The notes under the pieces: model-generated
What the model was told of the DNA's origin: nothing
The model's database searches: none
The model's input: the letters and a program-made list of their open reading frames with translations, nothing else
Translations under genes and position numbers: made by a program
Part shown: piece by piece, positions 42,609 through 50,598 of the stretch
Layout of the letters: each line of letters opens with the position of its first letter
Position numbering within the stretch: the stretch's first letter is position 1
Assembly: GCF_014651135.1 (NCBI RefSeq)
Contig: NZ_BMWH01000004.1
Span: 310,001-374,000, forward strand
Length of the DNA stretch: 64,000 nt
Source of the DNA: Streptomyces echinoruber
GTDB taxonomy: Bacteria > Actinomycetota > Actinomycetes > Streptomycetales > Streptomycetaceae
Direction: 5' to 3'

Positions 42609-42841
42609 GGCCGCTCCTTCGCGGGCGGCCGGATCGCGTCGTGCAGTTCGGCGAGGTGGGCGTCCCACCAGCGGGCGAGGGACGTGCCGATCGGCGGCGG
42701 GCCGGCCTTCACCCAGCGCTCGTACAGGTCGATGACGCGGGAGACATCGGCTTCGGCGGACCGGTGGAGCGCGGCGACCACACGGGCAGTCGTCGGGTCA
42801 CCGGTCGCTTCGGTTGCTGCCGGGTGGTTGTCGGGTGTCAT
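42605..42841 (-). CDS. Small early phage protein, 78 aa
   Basis: Helical protein (ARVVAALHRSAEADVSRVIDLYERWV) ending WWDAHLAELHDAIRPPAKE. It overlaps the following gene by GTGA, and its start lies inside the 3' end of the upstream frame at 42,798. Function unknown. Confidence 0.52.
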   Translation of the reverse strand: MTPDNHPAATEATGDPTTARVVAALHRSAEADVSRVIDLYERWVKAGPPPIGTSLARWWDAHLAELHDAIRPPAKERP

Positions 42842-42998
42842 GGTGGGCGGCCTCCGGGTCAGTGCTGGTGGGTGACGGTGCGGATGGGAACGGTGTCGTG
42901 CTCGTCGTGGGTGGCGGGATGGGAGATGAGCCGGGGTGCTCCTTGTCGCCGATGTAGTGGTCGACCAGGTCAGCGAACAGGGCGTCAAGCGTCTGCAT
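42798..42998 (-). CDS. Short early frame ending inside a duplicated segment, 66 aa
   Basis: A good ribosome site (GAGGT) precedes MQTLDALFADLVDHYIGDKE. After residue 22 the frame turns into a Pro/Ser/Thr-rich stretch that is the wrong-frame reading of DNA duplicated from the 3' end of the glycosyltransferase gene. The natural C-terminus has probably been lost by recombination, so this may be a broken gene. Confidence 0.45.
   Translation of the reverse strand: MQTLDALFADLVDHYIGDKEHPGSSPIPPPTTSTTPFPSAPSPTSTDPEAAHHDTRQPPGSNRSDR
42859..42930. repeat. Copy of the glycosyltransferase 3' end
   Basis: About 66 of 72 positions match 43,568-43,639. Read leftward it encodes LISHPATHDEHDTVPIRTV and THQH-stop, against LIPHPTTHDEHDTVPIRTV and THQT-stop at the end of the glycosyltransferase. 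A shorter related end (DRTVTRQP-stop) occurs at 45,133. This points to recombination among the 3' ends of early genes. Confidence 0.85.
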
Positions 42999-43227
42999 CG
43001 GCCACCTCGTACGTGTACCGCTCGAACGGCCTCTCCGCGCCGGCCAGATCACGTGCCGCCGCTTCCGCCTTGATGCACGCCTTCTCCTTGGTGCGTGCGA
43101 AACCGCTGCGCTGGCCCATGTGCGGGATGTACGCCTGCCACCACCACGCCCAGCCCATGACGCACCGGTCGAACCAGCTATGGTCCGCGCACTCGCGAAT
43201 CGTGATCTCAGCCTTGATGTCAGCCAT
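42985..43227 (-). CDS. Trp-rich early phage protein, 80 aa
   Basis: ADIKAEITIRECADHSWFDR, GWAWWWQAY, ACIKAEAAARDLAG and a FERYTYEVADADA end give a compact alpha/beta look. It overlaps its neighbours on both sides (8 and 14 bases). No family recognised. Confidence 0.6.
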   Translation of the reverse strand: MADIKAEITIRECADHSWFDRCVMGWAWWWQAYIPHMGQRSGFARTKEKACIKAEAAARDLAGAERPFERYTYEVADADA

Positions 43228-43552
43228 CGGTGGCCTCCGCTTCCTCGGTCACGAGCCCGCGGGAGCCCTGTCGCATGGCGTTCTTCGGCCGCTCGGCCTC
43301 GAACGAGATGACCAGCTGGTTGATCGCGCGGGCGAGGGCGAGGGCGGCATCGTCGAGGCGTGTGCCGGGGTGGTCCTCGGGGCACTGCCGCCAGTCGGCG
43401 CCGTACTCGTCCATGAGCGTGGTCAGGTCGGGGAAGAGGGTGGCGAGGGGAGTGCCTCGCCAGTTGGCGTCATCCATGTCGCGCAGCCGATGGGCTGCGG
43501 CGCGGAGTTCGTCGGCGGGGGCCACGTGGTCTGGTTCGGTGGGGCTGGCCAT
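43220..43552 (-). CDS. Helical early phage protein, 110 aa
   Basis: ADELRAAAHRLRDMDDANW, LFPDLTTLMDEYGADWRQCP and DAALALARAINQLV are typical of small early proteins in Streptomyces phages. Unknown function. ATG 43,552, 15 bases after the glycosyltransferase stop; it overlaps the next gene by 8 bases. Confidence 0.6.
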   Translation of the reverse strand: MASPTEPDHVAPADELRAAAHRLRDMDDANWRGTPLATLFPDLTTLMDEYGADWRQCPEDHPGTRLDDAALALARAINQLVISFEAERPKNAMRQGSRGLVTEEAEATDG

Positions 43553-43567
43553 GGCGATGATCTCCTG

Positions 43568-44875
43568 TCAGGTCTGGTGGGTGACGGTGCGGATGGGCAC
43601 GGTGTCGTGCTCGTCGTGGGTTGTGGGATGGGGGATGAGGGCGGCCGGTGTGCCGGTGGTGATCTCGGCGCCCTTGTGGCGGGTCCCCCAGGCGTTGTCA
43701 CGCAGGGTGGCCAGGGACCACAGGCGCAGTGGCAGCAGCAGGCCGAGGTTGAGCAGGGCGTACAGCGGGGCCGCGGCGAAGGTCATGACGCGGTCGGCGA
43801 GGGGGACGCGGGCGGCGGCGCGCAGGTAGTGCAGGGAGCGCAGCCAGGCCATGGCGCAGGCGTAGGCGAGGTAGCCGGCGAGGATGGCGGGGCCGGCGGG
43901 GTGGACGGCGGCGGCGACCAGGGCGGCGATCAGCGCGGCGGTGAAGGTGGCCCACATGATCAGCTCCAGCAGGCTGAGCCACCAGCAGACGCGCAGGATG
44001 CGCCAGGTGCCGAGCATCAGCAGGCTCTCGCGGATGAAACTCTTGCCCCAGCGGATCTGCTGGCGGGTGTAGTGGCCGAGGCGCTCGGGGACGTCGGTCC
44101 AGGCCAGGGCGGTGGGCTGGATGACGCTCAGGCCTTCGAGCAGGCAGTAGAAGGTCAGGCGGCGGTCGTCGCCGAAGGTGGCGGGCCGGCCCAGGAAGGT
44201 CTGGTTGAGGAAGTCGTCGAGGTACTTGCGTACGACCCACCCGCGGTAGAGGGCGAGGCTGCCGCAGGCGCACAGCACCGAGCCGAGGCGGCCGTAGGCG
44301 ACGCGCTCGCCGAGGAAGGCGTTGACGTACCGCATGTCGATCAGGCGGGTGAGGAGGTTGCGGGCGCGGTTGTGGGCGAGGACCAGGCCGGTGACGGCGT
44401 TGACGCGGCGCTTGCTGAAGGGGCGTACGGCCTCGTCGACGGCGTGCTCATCGAGGACGGTGTCGGAGTCGACGCACAGGTACAGGTCGGCGTCCGGGGC
44501 CTGGGTGAAGCCGGCCGCGAGGCCGTGGCGCTTGCCGCGGTTGACGGGGAAGCGGATGAAGCGCAGCTCGATGCCGGCGGCGGTGAAGACGCGGTGCAGG
44601 TCGCGGACGACGGCGGCCGCGCTCATGTCGCGGGAGGCGTCGTCGACGACGGTCACCATCTGCGGCTGGCGGGTCTGCTGCAGCAGGGAGACGAGGCAGC
44701 GGCGCAGCATCTCGGGGGCCTCGTTGTAGACGGTGATGACGGCCGCGATGGTGAAGGGCGGGCCGGGGCGCCAGGCGGTGCGGCGGCCGCGTCTGGTGCG
44801 GCGGACGGACAGCAGGAGCTTGGCCAGCAGGACGCTGCCGACCGCTATGCCGTAGGTGCTGAGGTGGGCGTACAC
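43568..44875 (-). CDS. Hyaluronan-synthase-like processive glycosyltransferase (GT2)
   Basis: The 435-aa membrane enzyme has an N-terminal helix (residues 8-24) and a GT2 catalytic domain with VTVVDDAS (Asp78-Asp79), CVDSDT (136-139), CGSLALYR (204-211), GDDRRLT (235-241) and QQIRWGKSFIRES (272-284). About four C-terminal helices follow from residue 292. The last two motifs match class I hyaluronan synthases (GDDRxLT, QQxRWxKSFxRE), which polymerise UDP-sugars and extrude the chain. Chitin or other polymers are alternatives. GTG start at 44,875. It lies in the early operon beside a small membrane protein. Confidence 0.88.
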   Translation of the reverse strand: MYAHLSTYGIAVGSVLLAKLLLSVRRTRRGRRTAWRPGPPFTIAAVITVYNEAPEMLRRCLVSLLQQTRQPQMVTVVDDASRDMSAAAVVRDLHRVFTAAGIELRFIRFPVNRGKRHGLAAGFTQAPDADLYLCVDSDTVLDEHAVDEAVRPFSKRRVNAVTGLVLAHNRARNLLTRLIDMRYVNAFLGERVAYGRLGSVLCACGSLALYRGWVVRKYLDDFLNQTFLGRPATFGDDRRLTFYCLLEGLSVIQPTALAWTDVPERLGHYTRQQIRWGKSFIRESLLMLGTWRILRVCWWLSLLELIMWATFTAALIAALVAAAVHPAGPAILAGYLAYACAMAWLRSLHYLRAAARVPLADRVMTFAAAPLYALLNLGLLLPLRLWSLATLRDNAWGTRHKGAEITTGTPAALIPHPTTHDEHDTVPIRTVTHQT

Positions 44876-44893
44876 GCGCGGTGATCCTTCGGG

Positions 44894-45115
44894 TTACTCG
44901 TGGGTTTCGGTGGTGGTGGGCAGCTGCTCGAGCTGGCGGCTCCAGGCGGCCAGCTCGCGCTGCTGCTCGCGGCGCAGGCGGAGGTCCTCGATCGCCTCGT
45001 AGATGCGGCTGGCGAGCAGGTAGATGCCGACGACCAGGGCGATGGTGAGGACGAGGCCGAGCAGCGCGGCCAGGCCGCCGAGGGCGGCGACGGTGAAGGT
45101 CTGCAGGGGCGTCAT
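44894..45115 (-). CDS. Small membrane protein next to the glycosyltransferase, 73 aa
   Basis: One hydrophobic helix of about 27 residues (FTVAALGGLAALLGLVLTIA onward) is followed by a charged helical tail (IYEAIEDLRLRREQQRELAAW). It lies 18 bases upstream of the glycosyltransferase and may be a partner or simply cargo. Unrecognised. Confidence 0.62.
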   Translation of the reverse strand: MTPLQTFTVAALGGLAALLGLVLTIALVVGIYLLASRIYEAIEDLRLRREQQRELAAWSRQLEQLPTTTETHE

Positions 45116-45132
45116 GATGGGTGGGCTCCGGG

Positions 45133-45495
45133 TCAGGGCTGGCGGGTGACGGTGCGGTCGGGAGCGTCGTCGGCGCGGGCTCGGGACTGCCTGGGCGCGA
45201 GGGGCAGGCCGAGGTGCCTGCGGATGCGCAGGATGGTCGGGGCGGTGATGCCGAGCTCGCTGGTGATCTGGGCGTAGGTCGCGCCGGCCAGCAGCAGCTC
45301 GCCCACGCGCTTGATGAGCTCGGCGTGCTCCTGTGGGGTGAGGCGGTGGGCGAGGATGCCGCGGGTGGGGCGCAGCCCGAGGTGCCTGCGGGTGGCAGCG
45401 ATGGTGCGGTTGGTGACGCGGAGCCGGCGCTTGATCTGGGCGTAGGTGGCGCCGGCGCGCAGCAGGTCGGCGACGTCCTGGCGTACGTCCGTCAT
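45133..45495 (-). CDS. Protein with two tandem HTH units, 120 aa
   Basis: LLRAGATYAQIKRRLRVTNRTI-type and LLLAGATYAQITSELGITAPTI-type units, both followed by RRHLGL, form an internal duplication of a HTH similar to resolvase/Trp-repressor-like motifs. Probably DNA-binding. Its 3' end resembles the glycosyltransferase tail. ATGA overlap with the upstream gene. Confidence 0.68.
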   Translation of the reverse strand: MTDVRQDVADLLRAGATYAQIKRRLRVTNRTIAATRRHLGLRPTRGILAHRLTPQEHAELIKRVGELLLAGATYAQITSELGITAPTILRIRRHLGLPLAPRQSRARADDAPDRTVTRQP

Positions 45496-45854
45496 CGCTG
45501 CCCCCGGGTGCGGTGGCGGTGGGCGAGGTCGCGGATGCAGGTGCGCGCCAGGGCAGCGGTGACGACCGTGCCGAGGGCGGTCCAGCCCCATTGGTGCTGG
45601 CGGGCGGCGCCGAGGGTGGCGGCGAGGGTGAACAGGGTGATGAGGACGTCGGCGATGATGACGCTGCGTAGTGGCATGCGGTTGGGGGTGATGTCGGGGG
45701 CGATGAGGTAGCCGGAGCTGGCGAGGTAGGTGTCGACGTGGTCGGCGAGGTCGTCGGGGTCGAATGGTTCGGCCGGGTCGGTGGTCAGCCACCAGTCCTC
45801 GAGGGCGGCGGCGACCACGCTGCGGTGTCCGGGGGCGGGGTGACGGAGCGTCAC
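45492..45854 (-). CDS. Early phage membrane protein, 120 aa
   Basis: A soluble acidic N-terminal half (VVAAALEDWWLTTDPAEPFDPDDLADHVDTYL) is followed by two hydrophobic stretches (SVIIADVLITLFTLAATLGAA; WGWTALGTVVTAALA) and a basic tail. Overlaps both neighbours by four bases. Function unknown. Confidence 0.6.
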   Translation of the reverse strand: MTLRHPAPGHRSVVAAALEDWWLTTDPAEPFDPDDLADHVDTYLASSGYLIAPDITPNRMPLRSVIIADVLITLFTLAATLGAARQHQWGWTALGTVVTAALARTCIRDLAHRHRTRGQR

Positions 45855-46189
45855 GGCTGCCACCTCCGGGTGGGGCGCACGCCGCGGCGGCCGCGGGTGA
45901 TGCGCGGGGCCGGTGCGCGGCGCGGGGCTGGGGCAGGGCAGGTCGCGATGTGCGGCATGTGCAGGTGCTCGCCGGCCTCGGGGGTGGGCCGCTCGCGGGT
46001 GAGCTGGCGGGAGATCCACCGGCCGGTGTGGTCCTGGCGCACGGCGATGTTGCCGCGAGGGTCGCGGTCGGGGTCGACGGCCTGGGCGACGCGGTTGGCG
46101 GTGGTGGTCGTCCAGATCACCTCTTGCAGGCATCGAGGGCAGCGGCCGGGCCCGTTGGGGGCGGGCGGCCGCGCGAGCGGGTAGGGCAT
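45851..46189 (-). CDS. Cys-pair early phage protein, 112 aa
   Basis: PGRCPRCLQEVIWTTTTANRVAQAVDPD suggests half a zinc ribbon; the His at HMPHIATC may complete it. The rest is basic and disordered. ATG 46,189; overlap GTGA with the downstream gene. Confidence 0.55.
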   Translation of the reverse strand: MPYPLARPPAPNGPGRCPRCLQEVIWTTTTANRVAQAVDPDRDPRGNIAVRQDHTGRWISRQLTRERPTPEAGEHLHMPHIATCPAPAPRRAPAPRITRGRRGVRPTRRWQP

Positions 46190-46227
46190 CGCAAACGAGT
46201 CCTTCCTGGCTGGTGGGTAGGCGGGGG

Positions 46228-47550
46228 TCAGGCGGTGCGGCAGATGACGCACCGGCCGTGGGGCAGCGGGGTGTCGCTCGGCCAGCCGCAGCCGGTGCAG
46301 GTGTGGCCGGCGGTATGCGGGGGGTGCGCGCCCCGGCGGGCGGCGTGGTGCTGGCCGCAGGCCGTGCAGGGGCGGCCGGTGTAGCGCTCGCGGCCGCGGA
46401 CGCAGTCAGTGCGGCCGCACCAGCCGGGACGCAGGGCGAGGGCGGCGCCGAGGATCCAGCGGCCTGGGTCGCGGATGTCCTCGCGCATGGTCCAGGTGCG
46501 CAGCCGCTGCACGTGGTCGCGCAGCAGCCAGGCGGGCACGCCGGCGTCGAGGTGGCGGCCGACCTCGCGGCCGATGCGGCGCATCACGAACGGCGGGATG
46601 CCCGGCAGCAGGTCGTGTACGGGCTCCAGCACGTGCCAGACGCGGGGGCTCAGGCTCAGCGGTGGCCCGTCGTAGGAGCGGCAGGCGGGCGGCGCCGCGG
46701 GCCGGAAGGCGTGCGGGACCCGGCCAGCGCTACCGGCGGTATCCACAGGCGAGGCGGGCGTACTACCGGTATCTCGCCTACGGCGGACACCACCCACTGC
46801 CTCCGTCTTCACACCGTCGGTCAGTCCAGCGTCTTCCTTGATCGCGGGGGATCCGCCATCGCTGTCCGGACCCGATCCGCCATCTGTGTCCGCACTCGTC
46901 GCGGGCGCCGGGCCGTGGCCGGGGCAGCCGGTGACGGTGATCAGGTGGCGTCCCTGGTAGCCGGCGCGGCGCTGCACCTGGGCCCAGCCGGAGCGCTCCA
47001 GCTCGGCCACCAGGCGGCGCGCGGTGCGCTCGCTCACGCCCAGCAGCGAAGCCAGCTCGGCCGCCGTCACCGGGGTGCGGGTGGCCTCGGCGTAGGCCAG
47101 CGCGCAGTACGCGACGAACGCCGAAGGGCGCAGCGCCTTGACCGCGCACACGTCCACCCAGGCGAAGTGCTCACCGGGCTGGACGCGGCGCATGCGGCGC
47201 TCGGCGGTCGTGCCCCGCCCGCCCGGGTCGGTGTGCCGGATGACGGTCATCTCCGGTACGCCGTCCGGGCCGGGCGCGGCGAGCTCGGCCAGGTACCGCT
47301 CGGCCGTCCGCTTGGCGTCGCCGAGGTAGCCGGCGATCCGGGCGACCGAGGCGCGGCAGCGGCGGCCGCGCTGGTCCAGCGCGGTGAGCTGGGCGTGGTA
47401 GCGCACCGCCGTCGGCGAGTACCGGCCGCTGCCCCACACCCGCTTGGGCACTCGCACCATCTGTCCGTGCCACGGCGGCAGCTCGGCCCACGCCCGGCCG
47501 GCCGCGCCACCGGGGTGGCGCGGCTCAGCAGGCGTGGACGCGAGAGTCAT
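46228..47550 (-). CDS. Winged-helix phage replication-type protein, 440 aa
   Basis: Two HTH regions are visible: YHAQLTALDQRGRRCRASVARIAGYLG near residue 60 and VTAAELASLLGVSERTARRLVAELERSG near residue 160. A linker, a helical region and a C-terminal pair of zinc-binding Cys motifs follow (CTACG, CTGCG, CVICR). This layout resembles phage replication initiators that load host replication proteins. No polymerase, primase or helicase is seen in the prophage, so it would rely on the host. Confidence 0.7.
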   Translation of the reverse strand: MTLASTPAEPRHPGGAAGRAWAELPPWHGQMVRVPKRVWGSGRYSPTAVRYHAQLTALDQRGRRCRASVARIAGYLGDAKRTAERYLAELAAPGPDGVPEMTVIRHTDPGGRGTTAERRMRRVQPGEHFAWVDVCAVKALRPSAFVAYCALAYAEATRTPVTAAELASLLGVSERTARRLVAELERSGWAQVQRRAGYQGRHLITVTGCPGHGPAPATSADTDGGSGPDSDGGSPAIKEDAGLTDGVKTEAVGGVRRRRDTGSTPASPVDTAGSAGRVPHAFRPAAPPACRSYDGPPLSLSPRVWHVLEPVHDLLPGIPPFVMRRIGREVGRHLDAGVPAWLLRDHVQRLRTWTMREDIRDPGRWILGAALALRPGWCGRTDCVRGRERYTGRPCTACGQHHAARRGAHPPHTAGHTCTGCGWPSDTPLPHGRCVICRTA

Positions 47551-47555
47551 GGTCC

Positions 47556-47816
47556 CTACGAGGTGTCGGCGGGGCGATCGGTGGTCAGGGCGTCGGGCAC
47601 GGTGTAGACGGCGCCGCACGGGGCGGTGCGGATACCGGGGGCGACGTGGCGGTGCAGGCGGCCGCAGCCGTCCGGGCCGTCGCAGCGGACCGTGTATTCG
47701 GTGCGGCCGCTGGTGGCGATCGGGTCGGCGGGCACAGGGGGCGGGCCGCCCCAGCGCGGTGGGTCAGCGGGCAGTAACTCCAGCTGCTGGGTGGGGCGGA
47801 GGCGGGTCTTCGTCAC
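47556..47816 (-). CDS. Small early phage protein, 86 aa
   Basis: TKTRLRPTQQLELLPADPPRW start and a C-terminal TEYTVRCDGPDGCGRLHRHV region with Cys and His possibly binding zinc. Unknown. GTG overlaps the upstream stop (GTGA). Confidence 0.58.
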   Translation of the reverse strand: MTKTRLRPTQQLELLPADPPRWGGPPPVPADPIATSGRTEYTVRCDGPDGCGRLHRHVAPGIRTAPCGAVYTVPDALTTDRPADTS

Positions 47817-48202
47817 GACGGCCGCTCCCCGCTATGGGGCGGCTCCGTCCGGGCCGCGCCGCCCGCCGGCGGCAGGGTGAGGGTGATCGGCCGCACCAGC
47901 TCGCGCGGCTCCCACGTGGCGATGTCCGGCCGGGCGATCAGCCCCGCCCGCTCCAGCTGGTACAGGCTCATGCGGACCTGCCTGCCGGTCATGTCCGCGA
48001 TCTCGGCCAGCCGCCCGGCGTGCTGCATCCCGCCCGCCGGCAGGTACCCGGCCGGGCCCGCGTAGTGGGCCAGGACCAGGCCCAGCAGCCGCGCGTTGCG
48101 GTGCGGCAGCTCGGCGCTGAACAGCGCCCGCTCCCACCGGTAGCGGTCGAACGCCGGGCGGGAGGGCACAGGCACGGGTCTGGTGGTGAGCTGTTCGGTC
48201 AT
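47813..48202 (-). CDS. Winged-helix early regulator or replication accessory, 129 aa
   Basis: The core is WERALFSAELPHRNARLLGLVLAHYAGPAG followed by LAEIADMTGRQVRMSLYQLERAGLI, a typical winged helix similar in style to the larger HTH protein downstream. It may act with it. ATG 48,202. Confidence 0.65.
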   Translation of the reverse strand: MTEQLTTRPVPVPSRPAFDRYRWERALFSAELPHRNARLLGLVLAHYAGPAGYLPAGGMQHAGRLAEIADMTGRQVRMSLYQLERAGLIARPDIATWEPRELVRPITLTLPPAGGAARTEPPHSGERPS

Positions 48203-48222
48203 CAGGAACTCCTCGGTGAAGG

Positions 48223-48429
48223 TCAGACGTCGGCGCCGAGGCGGCGCAGCCTCGCGCGCGCGTTGTCCAGGGCGCGGGCGTCGGTGCGACGGCCAGGCCC
48301 GGGCATCATGACGGGGTCACCGCCGCCGGGCGGGACGACGCGGCAGCGGCCGGAGCGCAGTTGCTCGACACGGAAGCCCTGGTTTTTGAGGGCGCGTATG
48401 AGGCGGTCGGTGTCTTTGTGGGTGGTCAC
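48223..48429 (-). CDS. HicA/YcfA-like protein, 68 aa
   Basis: HKDTDRLIRALKNQGFRVEQL, GRCRVVPPGG and RALDNARARLRRLG follow the pattern of HicA-type dsRNA-binding-fold proteins. No HicB antitoxin is visible next to it, and the usual GSH motif is replaced by RSGRC. Toxin activity is therefore doubtful. Confidence 0.62.
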   Translation of the reverse strand: MTTHKDTDRLIRALKNQGFRVEQLRSGRCRVVPPGGGDPVMMPGPGRRTDARALDNARARLRRLGADV

Positions 48430-48440
48430 GTGGGTCTCCC

Positions 48441-48602
48441 TCAGGCCGGGCGGCCGGGCGGAGGTGGGGCCGGGCGGCCGGCTCTCGCCCAGGGGCTGTG
48501 CCGGTCGCACCACCAGCCGCCCGGATACAGGCGGGCGTAGGTCAGCGAGTGCGGGGCGGCCAGGCTCTGGCACGGCTGCGGCCGCCGGCGTCGGCCGGTC
48601 AC
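48441..48602 (-). CDS. Small early phage protein, 53 aa
   Basis: PQPCQSLAAPHSLTYARLYPG and WWCDRHSPWAR occur in a short peptide with two Cys. The GTG at 48,602 overlaps the upstream 48-aa gene's stop (GTGA), better than the ATG at 48,674. Unknown. Confidence 0.5.
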   Translation of the reverse strand: MTGRRRRPQPCQSLAAPHSLTYARLYPGGWWCDRHSPWARAGRPAPPPPGRPA

Positions 48603-48745
48603 CGGGCGGCGGGTGGCTGAGGTGGCGCCTGCGGCACCGGCCGGGGCACGGCGCCCGCCGCCGGGCCCCGGCATGCACCGGCGGCCAGCAGCACCAGGAC
48701 GGCCAGGGCGGCCGCGGCCATCGCAGTCAGGGCACGGATGAGCAC
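48599..48745 (-). CDS. Lipoprotein-like or single-helix peptide, 48 aa
   Basis: A GTG start with GAGGAGG four bases upstream, a hydrophobic helix (ALTAMAAAALAVLVLLAAGAC) and a Pro-rich tail. The Cys after AAGA resembles a loose lipobox. It is followed by an overlapping gene. Unknown function. Confidence 0.5.
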   Translation of the reverse strand: MLIRALTAMAAAALAVLVLLAAGACRGPAAGAVPRPVPQAPPQPPAAR

Positions 48746-48811
48746 AGCGCCTCCTCGGCGTCTCGGGCGGGCCGCCCGCCCCGGGGGCGGTGCGAGCGGG
48801 CGGCCCGGTCA

Positions 48812-49339
48812 TCACGCGGTCCGCCGGGTGGGGGACGCGGGTCTCAGGTGCATGTCGACGACGTCGAATGGCTGGCCGTCGGCGAGCAGGCCCGCCGCCC
48901 GGGCCCGCCGGTAGACGGTCGCCAGCCGGTCGACGGCGAAATTGACGACCTCGTCCGGCCGGGCGCCGGCGCGCTGCAGCAGCGCGAGGTCCTCGGCCAG
49001 GCCGGGGAAGGCGTCGAGGTCGATCACCAGGCGGCGCGGCCGGTGGCTGGGCTGACTGCGGCCGGAGCCGACCAGCGCAGCCAGGTGGCCGGCCACCCGG
49101 TCGGCCACCGGCCGAGACGCGGCCGCGCCCGGCCGCGCGGCGGCTTCGGCCACCGGCCGCCTGGGCTCAGCCACGTCGGCCACCGGCTGAGGCTCGGCCG
49201 CCGGCTGACGCAGCGGCCGAGTCAGCAGCTGCTCGGCCGCGTACCGGGTGATGCCGAGCTCCTTCGCGATCCGGCGCGCGCCCCACCCGTGCGCCGCCTT
49301 GAGGCGGTGCGCCTCGGCGTGCTGGTCGACGGCGCTCAC
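48812..49339 (-). CDS. HTH protein, 175 aa
   Basis: The N-terminal HTH AEAHRLKAAHGWGARRIAKELGITRYAAEQLL is followed by Pro/Ala-rich linker repeats (ADVAEPRRPVAEA). The C-terminal helical domain reads DLDAFPGLAEDLALLQRAGA and VVNFAVDRLATVYRRARAAG. Probable DNA-binding early regulator. GTG overlaps the upstream stop. Confidence 0.62.
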   Translation of the reverse strand: MSAVDQHAEAHRLKAAHGWGARRIAKELGITRYAAEQLLTRPLRQPAAEPQPVADVAEPRRPVAEAAARPGAAASRPVADRVAGHLAALVGSGRSQPSHRPRRLVIDLDAFPGLAEDLALLQRAGARPDEVVNFAVDRLATVYRRARAAGLLADGQPFDVVDMHLRPASPTRRTA

Positions 49340-50520
49340 TCGTCCACGTCCCGGAAGTCGTCGGCGATGTCGGCCGCGGTGAGCGAGGTGGCCGCGCCCT
49401 CGGCCGCCCACTCGTCCTCGGCGCGCGGGTCCGGGCGCAGCCGCACCGGGGCGACCACGGCCACCGCCCGGCCGGGCTGCGGCGCGGGCAGGTGCGCGAA
49501 GACGTACCGGGCCTCGTGCTCGGCCTCGTGCGCCTCGGTGACCTCGGCCTGGATCACCTCGTCCCAGCCGGCGGCGACGTCCAGCGCCGCGTCCTGGTCC
49601 TCGTACAGGCCGGCGAACGAGATGACCTCGCGGCGCGGGCCGATGGCCACCACCGCGTGCAGCTGCTCGGGCAGGGCCGGGCACTGGTGGGGCGGCTCGG
49701 CGTAGTCCGCATCCGGGCTGCACGCGCCGTGGTGCCCGCGGGGCCGGGCGCACGGGGCGTGGTCGGGCAGCATGCCGGGCGTGCCGCACGGCGGCAGCGG
49801 GGTGGGCGAGCACAGCCGGGCCAGCGCGAGCTCCGGCTCGCCGCGCTCGAGGTAGCGGATCGCCTCGCCGATCGCGTCGACCAGCTGCTGCGCGGCGCGC
49901 TCGGTGCCCGCGGCCGCCGGCTGCGCACCGTGGGCGGCGCCGTGGTGCACGACCTGGCCGTCGCGCACGATGGTCAGCAGGTGCGGCCCGGCCTCGAACC
50001 ACAGCTCCATCAGCGGTTCGTCGCTCGCCTCGGAGGCGAAGCAGCCGACCGCGGTGGCGAGGTCGGGGTCGTCGGCGGGGAAGGTGTGGCTGAGCAGTGT
50101 CAGGCTCAGCAGGCCGTCGCCGGCGTCGCCGACGATGTACGTCTCACCGAACGCGGGGAAGTCCCCGGCCTGGGGGTAGTGGATGTGCACCAGGTCGCCC
50201 TGGCGCGACGGGTGCCACGGCGCCGTGGTGAGCTGGGCGTAGCCGGTGGTGAGGGCGGCCACCTCGCCGACGATGTCCCGCCGGGCCTTGGCGTCCTCGG
50301 CCTGCTGCAGCGGGCTCGCCGGCACTGCGGCGTCGGGGCGGCCGTAGAGCGCGGTGTACACCCGCTCGGCGACGGTGCCGATGCGGCCGGTCCAGGTGTG
50401 CATGCGGCCGTCCGTGCCCCGCGCCTCCTTCACCTCGAAGGTGAGGAGCGCCGGGGTGGCGCCGGGGATCAGCCCCTGCAGGGCCTCGGTGATGATCGTC
50501 AGTCGCGGATCGCGACGCAT
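49336..50520 (-). CDS. Large early phage protein, 394 aa, unknown
   Basis: The N-terminus RRDPRLTIITEALQGLIPGA is followed by a mixed alpha/beta region (HPSRQGDLVHIHYPQAG, MELWFEAGPHLLTIVRDGQVV) and a Cys/His cluster (CGTPGMLPDHAPCARPRGHHGAC) that could bind zinc. The C-terminal part is acidic. No family recognised. It is one of the longest early genes and the first of several Cys-rich ones. Confidence 0.62.
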   Translation of the reverse strand: MRRDPRLTIITEALQGLIPGATPALLTFEVKEARGTDGRMHTWTGRIGTVAERVYTALYGRPDAAVPASPLQQAEDAKARRDIVGEVAALTTGYAQLTTAPWHPSRQGDLVHIHYPQAGDFPAFGETYIVGDAGDGLLSLTLLSHTFPADDPDLATAVGCFASEASDEPLMELWFEAGPHLLTIVRDGQVVHHGAAHGAQPAAAGTERAAQQLVDAIGEAIRYLERGEPELALARLCSPTPLPPCGTPGMLPDHAPCARPRGHHGACSPDADYAEPPHQCPALPEQLHAVVAIGPRREVISFAGLYEDQDAALDVAAGWDEVIQAEVTEAHEAEHEARYVFAHLPAPQPGRAVAVVAPVRLRPDPRAEDEWAAEGAATSLTAADIADDFRDVDE

Positions 50521-50598
50521 AGGAGTGTCCTTTGCTGGTGCCGGGCGGCGGGACGGGGTCAGGTCACGTCCCGCCGCCCGGGGATCAGGGGAGATGGA

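Noticed and set aside
42641..44884. 747-codon frame opposite the glycosyltransferase region
   Set aside because: Gly/Ala/Val-rich shadow spanning several well-coupled leftward genes; no ribosome site or domain.
48441..48674. Longer version of the 53-aa early gene starting at ATG 48,674
   Set aside because: The GTG at 48,602 overlaps the upstream stop in the GTGA style of this operon; the extra residues are low-complexity and overlap the 48-aa gene.
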